Shown here: positions 1-7,409 of the stretch, piece by piece | How the letters are laid out: every line of letters starts with the position of its first letter | Numbering within the stretch: position 1 is the first letter of the stretch | Assembly: GCA_001465935.1 (NCBI GenBank) | Contig: LNKV01000029.1 | Coordinates: forward strand, 1-12,418 | Origin: Clarireedia homoeocarpa | Taxonomy: Eukaryota; Ascomycota; Leotiomycetes; Helotiales; Rutstroemiaceae | Direction: 5' to 3' | Length of the DNA: 12,418 bases | The notes under the pieces: generated by a model | Told to the model about the DNA's origin: nothing | Seen by the model: only the letters and a program-made list of their open reading frames with translations | Databases searched by the model: none | Translations under genes and position numbers: made by a program

Positions 1-68
1 AAAAAAATAAGATAATGTCTTTTTTATTTATTATTATTTTTATTTTTTTTTTTTTCTTTTTTTATTAG
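1..68. repeat. A+T-rich element, copy at left edge of window
   Basis: This T-rich tract opens with AAAATAAGATAATGTC followed by long T runs broken by single A or C, ending near TTTTTTTATTAG. It closely matches bases about 12334-12403 at the other end of the window, in the same orientation. It directly precedes the readable part of the LAGLIDADG remnant, so it may have inserted into that gene. Its left end is cut by the window edge. Confidence 0.55.
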
Positions 69-190
69 TTCTTTCATATTAGCTCTAACTTCTAGTGACA
101 GATACAAACAAGGTTACCAAGTTAATTTAATTTTTAAGATTAGTTTACACTCTAAAGATTTAGATGTATTAACTAAAATACAGAAATATT

Positions 191-290
191 TTTGTCCGTC
201 CCTGCTTTGCAGGGGTCCCTGCTTTGCAGGGGTGGGTCCGTCCCTGCTTTGCAGGGGTGGGTCCGTCCCTGCTTTGCAGGGGTGGGTGGG
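191..290. repeat. tandem GC-rich hairpin repeat inserted in the LAGLIDADG remnant
   Basis: Four copies of the 16-mer CCCTGCTTTGCAGGGG lie at 200-215, 217-232, 242-257 and 267-282. Each can fold as CCCTGC/GCAGGG around a TTT loop. The last two are spaced 25 bp by GTGGGTCCGT linkers, so they are true tandem units. The array separates two conserved LAGLIDADG blocks and puts them in different frames, so it is an insertion rather than gene sequence. A related TCTGCTTTGCA core occurs near 1156-1167. Confidence 0.85.
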
Positions 291-437
291 GGAAACATAG
301 CAAAACATGGTCCTGCCTCAGTACAATATCGTATTACTTCATTTAAAGATATGTGTATATTATTATCTCATTGTGACAGCTATCCTTTAACTAGTCAGAA
401 GCGTATAGATTTTGAATTATTTAAAAAAGCGGCTCTT

Positions 438-528
438 CTTTTATTTCTTTTTTTTTATCAATAAATTAACTTTTTAATAATAAATAAATATTTATTATTA
501 AAAAAAAAAGAAAAAAAAGAAATAAAAG
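438..528. repeat. AT hairpin element (orientation A) inside the LAGLIDADG remnant
   Basis: The outer arms CTTTTATTTCTTTTTTTT and AAAAAAAAGAAATAAAAG are exact inverted complements. An inner palindrome around AATAATAAATA/ATATTTATTATT lies near 476-499. The core, including a TTAACTTTTTAATAATAAAT stretch, recurs in reverse-complement orientation at 2626-2724. The element interrupts the reading frame of the endonuclease remnant, which indicates insertion after the gene existed. Confidence 0.75.
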
Positions 529-1130
529 ATAAAAGTCACTTAAAAGATGAAGGATTTAAGGAAATACTAAGTATTAGATCTGCTATGAATCTAGGTTTAA
601 CAAGTGCAATTGTCTTTAGCTTTCCCTAATGTTTTACCTCTTTGTAAGCCGCAATTTAAAAATTTAGTTGTTAAAAATCCTTATTGAATTGCAGGTTTTA
701 CTAGTGGTGACGGATGTTTTTTCATTTCCATTGCAAAGTCTCCCTTTACAGTATCAGGTTATACTGTTCTGTTGAGATTTCAAATAGCTCAACACAACCG
801 TGATGTTGAACTTATGAAAAGTTTTATAACCTACTTAGAATGTGGAAGAATTGAAGAGAACTCTAAATCATCTATGGTTTATTTTGTAGTTAGTAGATTT
901 GAATATATTATCAAAAAGGTGATACCTTTTTTGATAAATACCCTATCTTTGGTATAAAATCTATGGATTTGAAATCAAATGTGGCTAAATTAAGGCAGGG
1001 AAAAGCTCATTTAACTACATAAGGTTTAGAACAGATTCGAACTATAAAAGCGGAAATGAATACTCTAAGAGAGATCGAGTAAGAATAATGATCACTTTTA
1101 TTTTCCCCAGTGAAGCTGCTTGCTTCTTTT

Positions 1131-1232
1131 TTTTTTTTCTTTTTTTATTTTTAGGGTCTGCTTTGCAAGCCACATTTTTTTATTTTCATAATTATTTCAT
1201 ATCTAAAATAAAAAAAGAAAAAAAAAAGAAAG
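1131..1232. repeat. AT hairpin element with GC core
   Basis: A T-rich arm ending in TTCTTTTTTTATTTT is complementary to an A-rich arm near 1204-1232 that starts AAAATAAAAAAAGAA. Between them lies a TCTGCTTTGCAAGCC core like the GC-hairpin motif at 200-282. It belongs to the same T-run/A-run hairpin family as the elements at 438, 2626, 8519, 8615 and 10341. It lies just downstream of the LAGLIDADG remnant. About 1240-1360 then holds the presumed 3' part of the nad4 intron. Confidence 0.55.
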
Positions 1233-1360
1233 AAAGGGAAACCTGACATTTTAATTAATATATAGTACTATCGTTAATATAATTAAGAGAAAAGTAACTC
1301 TAAATTAAAGATATCACAATTATCAGTCCTAGTTTAATAAATATGACAGAATTGTGAGCG

Positions 1361-2319
1361 TGTTTGGATCATTATTTTTATTGTTATCCATATTAACAAT
1401 ATCTTCAATAATGGGAACTACAGATTTTGAGGCGTTATATAAAACTAATTTTTACTATTCTACACAATTATTCTTATTTATTGGTATTTGTATAGCTTTT
1501 GCTATTAAAACACCTGTTATATTTGTAAATGGTTGATTACTTAAAGCACACGTCGAATCCCCCTTAGGTGGAAGTATAATTTTAGCCGCTATTGTATTAA
1601 AATTAAGTTTATACGGTATTTTAAGACTTATTCTACCTCTATTACCTAAAGCTACTCTAGACTATACTCCTTTAGTTTATTTAGTTTTAGTTATTACTAT
1701 TATATATGCGAGTCTTAGTACTTTACGTACTACAGATATAAAGGAATTGGTTGCTTACTCTTCTGTTTGTCATGCAGCTGTTTATGTTTTAGGTATCTTT
1801 AGTAACACTATACAAGGTATTGAAGGTGGTATAGTTCTAGGTTTAGCTCACGGTTTAGTCTCATCAGGGCTTTTCATTTGTGCTGGTGGTATTCTTTATG
1901 ATAGAACACATACTCGTTTAATTACGTATTATAGAGGGATAACTCAGCTTATGCCAGTTTTCTCTATATTGTTCTTTATCCTTTGCCTAGGTAATTCAGG
2001 TACACCTTTAACTATAAACTTTGTGGGTGAATTTATGAGTTTATATGGTGCATTCGAGAGACTACCTCTTCTAGGTGCATTAGCTAGTTGTTCTATCGTA
2101 TTTTCCGCGGCATATACTATATTTATGTTTAATAGAATAGCATTCGGTGGATCTTTTACTAAATATATAGAGAAGTCTATACCTGACTTAAATTTAAGAG
2201 AGTTTTATATATTAGCTCTTTTAGTATTATTTACCATTATATTTGGTATATATCCTGCTCCAATATTGGATGGTTTACATTACTCAGCTTCATCTTTAAT
2301 ATATAGTAATTTTAGTTAA
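1361..2319 (+). CDS. nad4: NADH dehydrogenase subunit 4, 3' exon (partial)
   Basis: This encodes about 318 residues of ND4, a proton-pumping, antiporter-like membrane subunit of respiratory complex I in the inner mitochondrial membrane. Visible hallmarks are FGSLFLLLSILTI at the start, LLKAHVESPLGGS, ELVAYSSVCHAAVY, GLAHGLVSSGLFICAGG, LITYYRGITQLMP, NFVGEFMSLYGAFERLPLLG and the C-terminal GIYPAPILDGLHYS, with the alternating hydrophobic helices expected of the family. A TGA at 1537-1539 falls at a conserved Trp before LLKAH and must be read as Trp. Fungal ND4 is usually about 480 residues, so roughly 165 N-terminal residues are encoded upstream of the window. I place the exon start at 1361: G1360 can be the terminal intron G, and TG of 1361-1362 can complete a Leu codon with a T from the 5' exon. 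The GTG at 1354 is then intron sequence. The frame ends at TAA 2317-2319. Confidence 0.95.
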
Positions 2320-2625
2320 AATTATTCTTAGTTATGCTAATTATTCTTAATTCTTACTTACTTTTTAATAGTAATATTATGTTGTGCTTTTAGTCTTGCT
2401 TTAAGATAGAGGAATAGAAACTATCTTACTTATAATAAAGCTTTAGTTTAGTTTTTATATAAGTAAAAAAAATAAAGTTTCTTGCAATGCTCACCATGTT
2501 TTTTTATTACTTTTTTTTACTTTAATTCTTAATCTGTACCCTGTTTTTACTTTTTAGTAATACTAAAAAGCAAAGCAAGCCTAAAAAGACCAGGAAATAA
2601 ATTTAGACTCTTTTTACGGTTTTAC
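2320..2625. other. A+T-rich spacer downstream of nad4
   Basis: I see no gene here on either strand. The stretch is A+T-rich with many short stops. It holds a small perfect inverted repeat at 2550-2570 and a GCAAAGCAAGCC motif at 2569-2580 that resembles other GC fragments in the window. Confidence 0.6.
2550..2570. repeat. short perfect inverted repeat
   Basis: CTTTTTAGTA and TACTAAAAAG are exact complements separated by a single A. It could form a small hairpin in the nad4 3' transcript. Whether it acts in RNA processing is unknown. Confidence 0.5.
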
Positions 2626-2724
2626 TTCTTTTTTTTTCTTTTTTTTTTTTATTAATAAATATTTATTTATTATTAAAAAGTTAATTTAAGGATAAAAAAA
2701 AAAAGAAAAAAAAAAGCAAAAAGA
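2626..2724. repeat. AT hairpin element (orientation B)
   Basis: T-rich and A-rich arms flank a core at about 2651-2692 with AATATTTATTTATTATTA followed by AAAAAGTTAATTTA. The core matches the reverse complement of the element at 438-528, which sits inside the LAGLIDADG remnant. Two copies of one element, one intergenic and one gene-interrupting, indicate dispersal rather than chance A+T richness. Confidence 0.7.
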
Positions 2725-2775
2725 AAAAAGAATTATATAGCTTTAACTTGCCTAGCTACAAATATATATATATAT

Positions 2776-2815
2776 TTAATACATATATCTTTACCGGTAA
2801 AGATATATGTATTAA
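2776..2815. repeat. perfect 40-bp palindrome
   Basis: TTAATACATATATCTTTACC is followed immediately by its exact reverse complement, centred between 2795 and 2796 at CCGG, with no spacer. It ends at the base before the tRNA-like sequence at 2816. It could form a cruciform in DNA or a 20-bp hairpin in RNA. It could be a mobile palindromic element or a processing signal. The symmetry is certain; the function is not. Confidence 0.9.
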
Positions 2816-2886
2816 GGGATATGTAGTAGATGGTTCTATATTTTAGGGCAGATCCTTAATTAGGGGTTCAATTCCCCCATATCTCC
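2816..2886 (+). tRNA. tRNA-like sequence, anticodon unresolved (possibly degenerate)
   Basis: GGGATAT at 2816-2822 pairs over seven positions with ATATCTC at 2879-2885 (one G-U). A T-arm with GGGG, loop TTCAATT and CCCC sits in the right place at 2863-2877. TAG...CTA flanking a GG-containing loop could be a short D-arm. The middle does not give a normal anticodon arm. The best 5+7+5 fold, 2843-2859, has loop GCAGATC without U33. An alternative with GGTTCT/AGATCC has a T-T mismatch and a 12-nt loop. It may be a decayed or unusual tRNA, or a tRNA-derived fragment. I assign no amino acid. Confidence 0.35.
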
Positions 2887-3078
2887 AGCAGTGCAAAATG
2901 TAAATAAATGTATTTACATATAAATAAAAAAAATTAAAAGTTTCATCTTTCTAGACATTAGATAAAGATATAAAACTAAATCTCTAAAGAGTTAAAGATA
3001 AATATTTGCATTATTTTTAATCATCTTTAAAATTATAAGGGTCTCCCTTGTTATAAATAAATTTAACCGTTAAATTTA

Positions 3079-3794
3079 GTGATACAGTCGGCGAAAATTA
3101 TAGGAACAGGTTTAGCTACTACAGGATTAATAGGAGCAGGTGTAGGAATTGGAGTTGTATTTGGTGCTTTAATACTAGGTGTAGCAAGAAATCCTAGTCT
3201 TAGAGGTCAATTATTCTCATACGCCATATTGGGTTTTGCTTTTGCTGAAGCTACAGGTTTATTTGCATTGATCCAGGAGGGGTCTAAGGAGCCCCTTTAA
3301 GGTCAAAAAAAGTCCAGGTGAACCTTAGGCTAGTCAATCTATATTATTTAAGCAACGTAATATAGTGGGGCAAGATTTTCAAATTGACGGGAATACCCTA
3401 AAGCAATTTCAACCAAGCAGATGTGGTAACACATCTGTGGCACAGGTAATGACTCGTGGTATGGTAAGATCGAAATTGATAGACGAAAGTGAATGGGCAA
3501 TCCGCAGCCAACCACCAATATTTATAACAAGAGACTGTAGAGAAGGGTGGGCAGTTCAACGACTAAAAGTTAATCGGCTATAATATTTATGGCTTAAGAT
3601 ATAGTCTGACCCGGTATGAAAGTACTGACCTTAATAAAGAATATATTTTATTAAAGGTGACCTTATATAAGATAGTATCTTGTAAAATAGATCTATCTAT
3701 TCAATAAGGATTAAACGGAAAAGATCGCCTTTTATCTAACTAAGATAGAAAGATCCTTGTTTGGATGGCATTTTTATTATTATACGTTGCTTAA
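3079..3794 (+). CDS. atp9: ATP synthase F0 subunit c (subunit 9), two exons 3079-3272 and 3764-3794
   Basis: Subunit 9 forms the proton-carrying rotor ring of mitochondrial ATP synthase. Exon 1 shows the whole family signature: SAKIIGTGLATTGLIGAG, the polar loop GVARNPSLRGQLFSYAILGF, and FAEATGLFAL with the proton-binding Glu. Exon 2 supplies MAFLLLYVA and stop TAA 3792-3794. Joining TTGAT (3268-3272) to GATGGCA (3764) gives FALMMAFLLLYVA and a 74-residue product, the normal fungal length. The intron obeys group I rules: the 5' exon ends in T and the intron ends in G3763. The start is GTG at 3079; no ATG is available and the next codon is ATA, so a GTG start is inferred from the alignment of MIQSAKIIG. 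If the intron is not removed, translation runs into QEGSKEPL and stops at 3300. A second copy of the C-terminal codons lies at 7778-7819. Confidence 0.93.
3273..3763 (+). mobile_element. ORF-less group I intron in atp9
   Basis: The 491-nt intron has the conserved group I core. P1 is explicit: exon end TTGAT pairs with GTCAA at 3302-3306 with the expected U-G wobble at the splice site, closed by a GGGG/CCCC stem. The P element is TTGACGGGAATACCCTAAAG near 3384-3403, Q is near 3491-3510 (GGGCAATCCGCAGCC), R is near 3555-3570 (TTCAACGACTA) and S is near 3596-3609 (AAGATATAGTCTGA). R and S pair as GACTA/TAGTC to make P7. It ends with G3763. No endonuclease is encoded inside; the small open frame at 3365-3583 is just the core. 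The GIY-YIG gene downstream of exon 2 may be its mobility enzyme, now outside the intron. Confidence 0.88.
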
Positions 3795-3958
3795 TAATCT
3801 ATAATCATAGTCTTCTTCCCTTGAATGAAGCAAAGTTAGCGCCTCATTCGTCAGAGATACAGAACTTTTCCCTTGCTACTCACAAAAGGGAGCTTTTATC
3901 TTGATTAGCTTTTGGTTTATGTCAAAAAAGATCGTTCTGCTCGGCTAGGGGTATAATA
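3795..3958 (+). other. junction between atp9 exon 2 and the GIY-YIG gene
   Basis: There is no separate gene here. The GIY-YIG frame stays open back to 3749 (after TAG 3746-3748), through atp9 exon 2 in another frame, but contains no ATG. Its start may be a non-ATG codon, or translation may depend on processing not visible here. The segment has more C and G than the surrounding spacers (for example TCTTCTTCCCTTGAATGAAG), as expected of imported DNA. Confidence 0.4.
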
Positions 3959-4411
3959 AATAACCCTAGTAAGAGTCTTAACGGTATTGTTTCAGGTAAA
4001 TCTAAGTCAGATGGTGCTGATGTCTCTTTTCCATCTATTCGTAAATTAGGTATTAAAACTTATGAAAATCCTCTAGAATCTCGTGAACTAATTCGTAAAG
4101 ATAATAACGGAAAAGTAGGAGTCTACTGTTGATTTAATAATGTAAATGGTAAATTTTATGTTGGTAGTGGGGACCGTTTATATGTGAGATTAAGTGATTA
4201 CTACCAAGACTGATACTATATTGCTCGTGCTAGTACATACATCGTTAGAGCTATAGCTAAACATGGAATGGTTAATTTCTCTTTGGTTATACTTGAATAC
4301 ACTACTTCAGATAATCTTATTAAATGTGAACAAAAGTGAATAGATTTACTAAAACCAGAATATAATCTTAACCCTCAAGCTGGAAACTCTAAGGGTTACA
4401 TACATACACCT
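3959..4411 (+). CDS. GIY-YIG homing endonuclease, 5' exon (catalytic domain)
   Basis: This encodes the catalytic half of a GIY-YIG endonuclease, the enzyme that makes the DNA break letting a group I intron or HEG copy itself into an empty allele. The GIY-YIG core is VGVYCWFNNVNGKFYVGSGD from 4115 onward. It continues through RLYVRLSDYYQ, the AIAKHGMVNFSLVILEYT segment, and CEQKWIDLLKPEYNLNPQAG with the metal-binding Glu. It ends KGYIHTP at 4411. TGA is read as Trp several times. The C-terminal DNA-binding half is 3 kb downstream at 7410-7775. Joining codon CCT (4409-4411) to GAA (7410) restores the usual HTPESIE...MRSLALGRKHS transition. The start is uncertain: I begin at an open region without ATG, and the frame is open from 3749. 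Confidence 0.85.
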
Positions 4412-4777
4412 GCAAGGTGATGTCGGAAGTCGCTTATGTGGGTAAAATTACCAAATTCCGGGAACACCTTAAAGCTTCTGATACCAAGTATTTATTGAAA
4501 AATAAATTATGGATGAACTAATCACTCATGTAAGGTAACAAGTCTAAAGATGAACAAAAGTGAAATAGGTTATCGCGGATCTAAGTCAAAGAAGGGAAAT
4601 GGCTTCTTTGTAAAAGAGCAACGAGTAGATGGTAGTTGATGCATTAATACCGGTAACGGCTTGACTATGAGGGGTCAAAGAATGCATTTAAGGTGTACTC
4701 TAGTGGGCTTCGAAAGAAGTTATCTGGTCAGAATCCGATCTAACCTAACAAATACACTAAGAAATAATTATTTAATA

Positions 4778-7147
4778 ATGTCTACTTTGTTTATTTTAGA
4801 ATTAAAAAAAATCCAAAAGTCAATAAATTATTTAAAGCCTAGTAAACAAACACTAGTTTCTATCGACTATATTATCCAAAATATATTCTATATATTTTTT
4901 ATAATATGGTTTTCATCTACTGCTTTACATACCTATGTTTTAAATGAGAGTATTAATAAGTTTTTAATTGTAATTCTATCTAATCTTTCAGTACTTTTAT
5001 TGCTTATTATATCTCTTAATAAAAAAAAAGATAAAAAGCTCAAATTTTTGGATTCCTTAAAAAATTTCTATGAATATTTAAAAAATAATAAGATGAAAAT
5101 GCTTTTTAAATATGTCTCCTTTTTATTTGTAATGTCTATCTGTAGATTTTTATTTAGTCAAGGGATAATTATGGATGATGTGGGTTTAAACACAGAAATC
5201 TATATAATTATCTCTTGTATTTTTCCTACTTTATATTTTTTCCATGTTTTAAGTGAAATTTCTAAAATTTTTCAGCTTCCGGTTTTAGATTTACCAACTG
5301 GTAAACTAAGATATCCCTCTGCGCAGGGAAAACCTGATTTTTCTCTAACTAATATGAACTATTCTATCTATCAGCTATTAGCTATGGTAACAGGTTTCTC
5401 TTTTTTTCATTTATGCGCTAAACCTTTTTTACTAGAAAATGCTAAATTTACATTTTCTAAACTAAATATTTGTATAAATAAAGTATTAAAAGTTTATGAA
5501 TGGCATTGCTATGATATTCTGTATAATAGAATAAATACGCATATATTTAGACCCGTTAATCAAATTGAATCAAGTAAAACATTTGTTTATGGTAATTTTA
5601 ATAATAGACCTGTAAATAGTCTAGCTTTAAATATAATCTATAATTTTGAACTTATACCAGATAATATAAAAAAAAGTAAAATTATTCCTAGAGCAATATC
5701 TGCTTTTCACCCCCCCTCCTCACCCTTGAGGGCGAGGGGGGCCCCCCCACAGGGGGGGGGAGGGGATAATTTAGGTATGAATAAAGAAAACTGTTGAGGT
5801 ATTAGTAAAAAAAATATGGCTAAGCTTAGACATGATTACAACCAGTTACCTTTGGAAACTAAGCTTAATATTAAAGATGCTGTATATGAATTAAACAATA
5901 TAGATAAACAAAGATTAATAGTATTTTATTCTTATCTAGATAGTCAAGCTAAAAACAAGTTTTTAGCCTGTCTTTTAAATATGCATTCTCAAACATCTAA
6001 TACTACAAGAAATTACAATGATATGTCACTTTTAGAAACTATTAATTATATATCTAATGATGAGTTATCGCAAAAAAATTCTAGCCTCTGTCTTGCGCAG
6101 CATGGCAAGCCAAGCTGCGCTAGTTTAAAAGGATTTGGGGGTAGATTAAATAAAGATTATCTAGATAAATTGATTAAACACGCCCCAAAAGATCTAATAG
6201 TTTATATGGAAAATACCAGTCCTAGTGTCGATATTCCTACTGCAGGCTCTATGGCAGGAGGAGATGGAGAGCCACCAAGAAAGCCTGGAGGAGGTGAACC
6301 AGGTAAAGGTCATTACGAAGAAAAAAGTCCTCTAAAAAAAGGACCTAATATCAAATTTATTGGTGTTGATACAGGTGAGCGTGAAGACTGGGAAATTGAG
6401 CTAGAAAATAAAGAAAAAGCCAGAGCTAGAAAAAAAGAGTATCGAGCTAGCGAGGCTGGAAAAAAAAAAATCAAGGCATGACAGGAAAGTGACCACGGAA
6501 AAGAAATAATGAGAGAATCACATAAGCGATATGTAAGCAGTGAGCAAGGAATCCAAAAAAGAGAAGAATATTTTAATAGTGAGCGTAGAAGAGAACTACA
6601 AAGAAAACGTAGAAAAACCGAAGGAGGACAAGAAGTAGTAAAGAATTGAAACAGTAGTCAAGGTCAAGTAGAAGCAAGTAAGCGATACAGAGCAAACCTA
6701 ACTTCTGAGCAAAAAGAAAAGAGGGCAGCTTATAATAAAAACTGGCAAAAAAATTATAAGCAAACGGAAACTTCTGAGCAAAAAGAAAAGAGGGCAGCTT
6801 ATATGAAAAACTGGCAAGAAAATCAAACTTCTGAGCAAAAAGAAGAGAGGGCAGCTTATAATAAAAACTGGCGGGAAAAAAAAAAGGCCGAAAAACTAGA
6901 AGCCAAGAAACTAGAAGCTGAAAAACTAGAAGCTCAAAAACTAGAAACCAAGAAACTAGAAGCCGAGAAACTAGAAGCTGAAAGACAAGCAGCTGAAAGA
7001 GCGGAGGCTGAAAGAGTGGAAGCTGAAAGAGCGGAAAGAAGAGAAGCTGAAAGAGCGGAGGCTATAAGACTGCAGGAGGAAGAGAATAGAAATAGACCAG
7101 ACTATAATCCAGATGATCCACATGATTTATACGATGTATCAGATTAG
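4778..7147 (+). CDS. 789-codon membrane and coiled-coil protein of unknown function, intron-encoded
   Basis: With TGA as Trp (5795, 6479 and 6647), one uninterrupted frame runs to TAG 7145-7147. I chose ATG 4778 (MSTLFILELKK), the first Met after the translated intron core. The frame is also open back through the core into the GIY-YIG exon, so an in-frame fusion or processed precursor is possible. Hydrophobic segments at about residues 32-55, 62-80, 109-127, 141-159 and 198-219 suggest an inner-membrane protein with four or five spans. A GC cluster is inserted in frame near residues 311-330. A middle glycine/proline-rich linker (GGDGEPPRKPGGGEPGKG) leads to a highly charged C-terminal third with repeated SEQ/SEAGK-type basic units, three TSEQKEKRAAYNKNW-type repeats, a KLEAEKLEAE heptad-like coiled coil (about 701-768) and an acidic tail ending DDPHDLYDVSD. 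No LAGLIDADG, GIY-YIG, maturase or polymerase motif is visible. I do not recognise the family. Confidence 0.8.
5710..5765. repeat. GC cluster (copy 1), inside the intron ORF
   Basis: This C-run/G-run palindromic block contains CACCCTTGAGGGCGAGGGGG and a GGGGGGCCCCCC centre. A near-identical copy in the opposite orientation lies at 8243-8296, and a related one at 12091-12130. It keeps the surrounding frame open and is read as HPPSSPLRARGAPPQGGGG. That composition is unlike the flanking Ile/Lys/Asn-rich protein, so it looks like a recent in-frame insertion. Confidence 0.85.
6083..6119. repeat. small GC-rich inverted repeat in the intron ORF
   Basis: GCGCAGC (6095-6101) and GCTGCGC (6113-6119) are inverted complements around ATGGCAAGCCA. 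The stretch reads LAQHGKPSCASLKG in the protein. It resembles the GCAAGCC fragments seen elsewhere in the window, so it may be another small GC insertion kept in frame. Confidence 0.45.
6701..6985 (+). repeat. in-frame tandem repeats encoding charged units and a coiled coil
   Basis: ACTTCTGAGCAAAAAGAA starts near-identical units at 6701, 6770 and 6827, spaced 69 and 57 bp, both multiples of three. Each encodes TSEQKE(K/E)RAAYxKNW. They are followed by many copies of a 12-15 bp unit based on AAACTAGAAGCC or AAACTAGAAGCTGAA, encoding KLEAE/KLEAK/KLETK. Nucleotide similarity between units points to recent expansion with frame conserved. Confidence 0.85.
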
Positions 7148-7376
7148 GGTAAAAAAGTAAAAAGATTTTATTTAGAATATACTAATCAAAGTTCTTATAC
7201 TCTACTATTCAACAGTGTTATAAAAAAAATATTTTATTGTTTTATATTTTTTTTTTTACTCAAATTATATTTAGCAAAGCTTTGTTATTTTTATATAATA
7301 AACTTAATAAACTTAATAAATTATCATATATTAAAATTTTATATCAAAACAGACAATATATATTTAATATTTATAA
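7148..7376. other. A+T-rich 3' part of the nested intron
   Basis: I see no gene between the end of the intron ORF and the resumption of the GIY-YIG frame. The sequence is strongly A+T-rich, with T runs near 7249 and short repeats such as AATAAACTTAATAAACTTAA near 7299-7320. It should contain the P8-P9 side of the intron if the core is complete, but I cannot assign these helices by eye. Confidence 0.5.
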
Positions 7377-7409
7377 GTGTTTGTTAGTACGATAAATTTG
7401 ATTGACATG

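Larger units (their letters stand above)
67..1082 (+). pseudogene. degenerate LAGLIDADG homing endonuclease (intronic or former intronic)
   Basis: Three blocks read together as a double-motif LAGLIDADG endonuclease when TGA is Trp. Block one (about 76-190) contains SSDRYKQGYQVNLIFKISLH. Block two (291-435) contains KHGPASVQYRITSFKD and a FELFKKA motif. Block three (537-1082) contains FKEILSIRSAMNLGLTS, then the second catalytic helix NPYWIAGFTSGDGCFF near 669-720. The first LAGLIDADG helix lies upstream of the window or is lost. The gene is clearly dead. GC-hairpin repeats at 191-290 change the frame. An AT hairpin at 438-528 separates blocks two and three. An extra C near 624-626 and a missing T in the run at 927-932 shift frame again. 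A TAA at 1020-1022 interrupts the C-terminal LT-GLEQIRTIK motif. Such enzymes cut intronless alleles to spread their intron. The host here is probably the intron before the nad4 exon downstream, since no other exon intervenes. The family call is firm; the intron assignment is inferred. Confidence 0.85.
4412..7409 (+). mobile_element. group I intron nested in the GIY-YIG endonuclease gene, with its own ORF
   Basis: This 2998-nt insert splits the GIY-YIG gene exactly between its catalytic and DNA-binding halves. Core elements are visible: P at about 4453-4475 (CCGGGAACACCTTAAAGC), and a P7-like pairing of GAGTA (4623-4627) with TACTC (4696-4700). The 5' exon ends in T4411 and the proposed intron ends in G7409, as the class requires. 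CACCT at the exon end can pair with AGGTG at 4415-4419. The core is read in frame with the upstream exon and gives the translated-core motifs KSLMWVKLPNSGNTLKLL, KEQRVDGSWC and LRCTLVGFERSYLV, which commonly precede intron ORFs in fungal mtDNA. The junction was set by protein continuity and may be off by a few bases. The 3' 260 nt after the ORF are A+T-rich with no gene. Confidence 0.78.

Noticed and set aside
114..308. Minus-strand open frame over the GC repeats
   Set aside because: Its repetitive translation only reflects the GC-hairpin array, and the + strand carries clear LAGLIDADG similarity.
2843..2859. Assigning an amino acid to the tRNA-like sequence from loop GCAGATC
   Set aside because: The loop lacks U33 and the stem includes a wobble pair; no anticodon tested by eye gave a normal stem.
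3365..3583. Open frame of 72 codons starting at GTG
   Set aside because: It coincides with the conserved P, Q and R elements of the atp9 group I intron; the constraint is on RNA structure and the translation resembles no protein.
5795..6805. Several separate small genes within 4778-7147
   Set aside because: The apparent stops are TGA codons, which encode Trp in this code; all pieces share one frame and join into one ORF.
7377..7409. GTG at 7377 as start of a separate small NUMOD protein
   Set aside because: Bases before 7410 are A+T-rich intron sequence, while family similarity begins exactly at 7410, so joining to the upstream catalytic exon is the better explanation.
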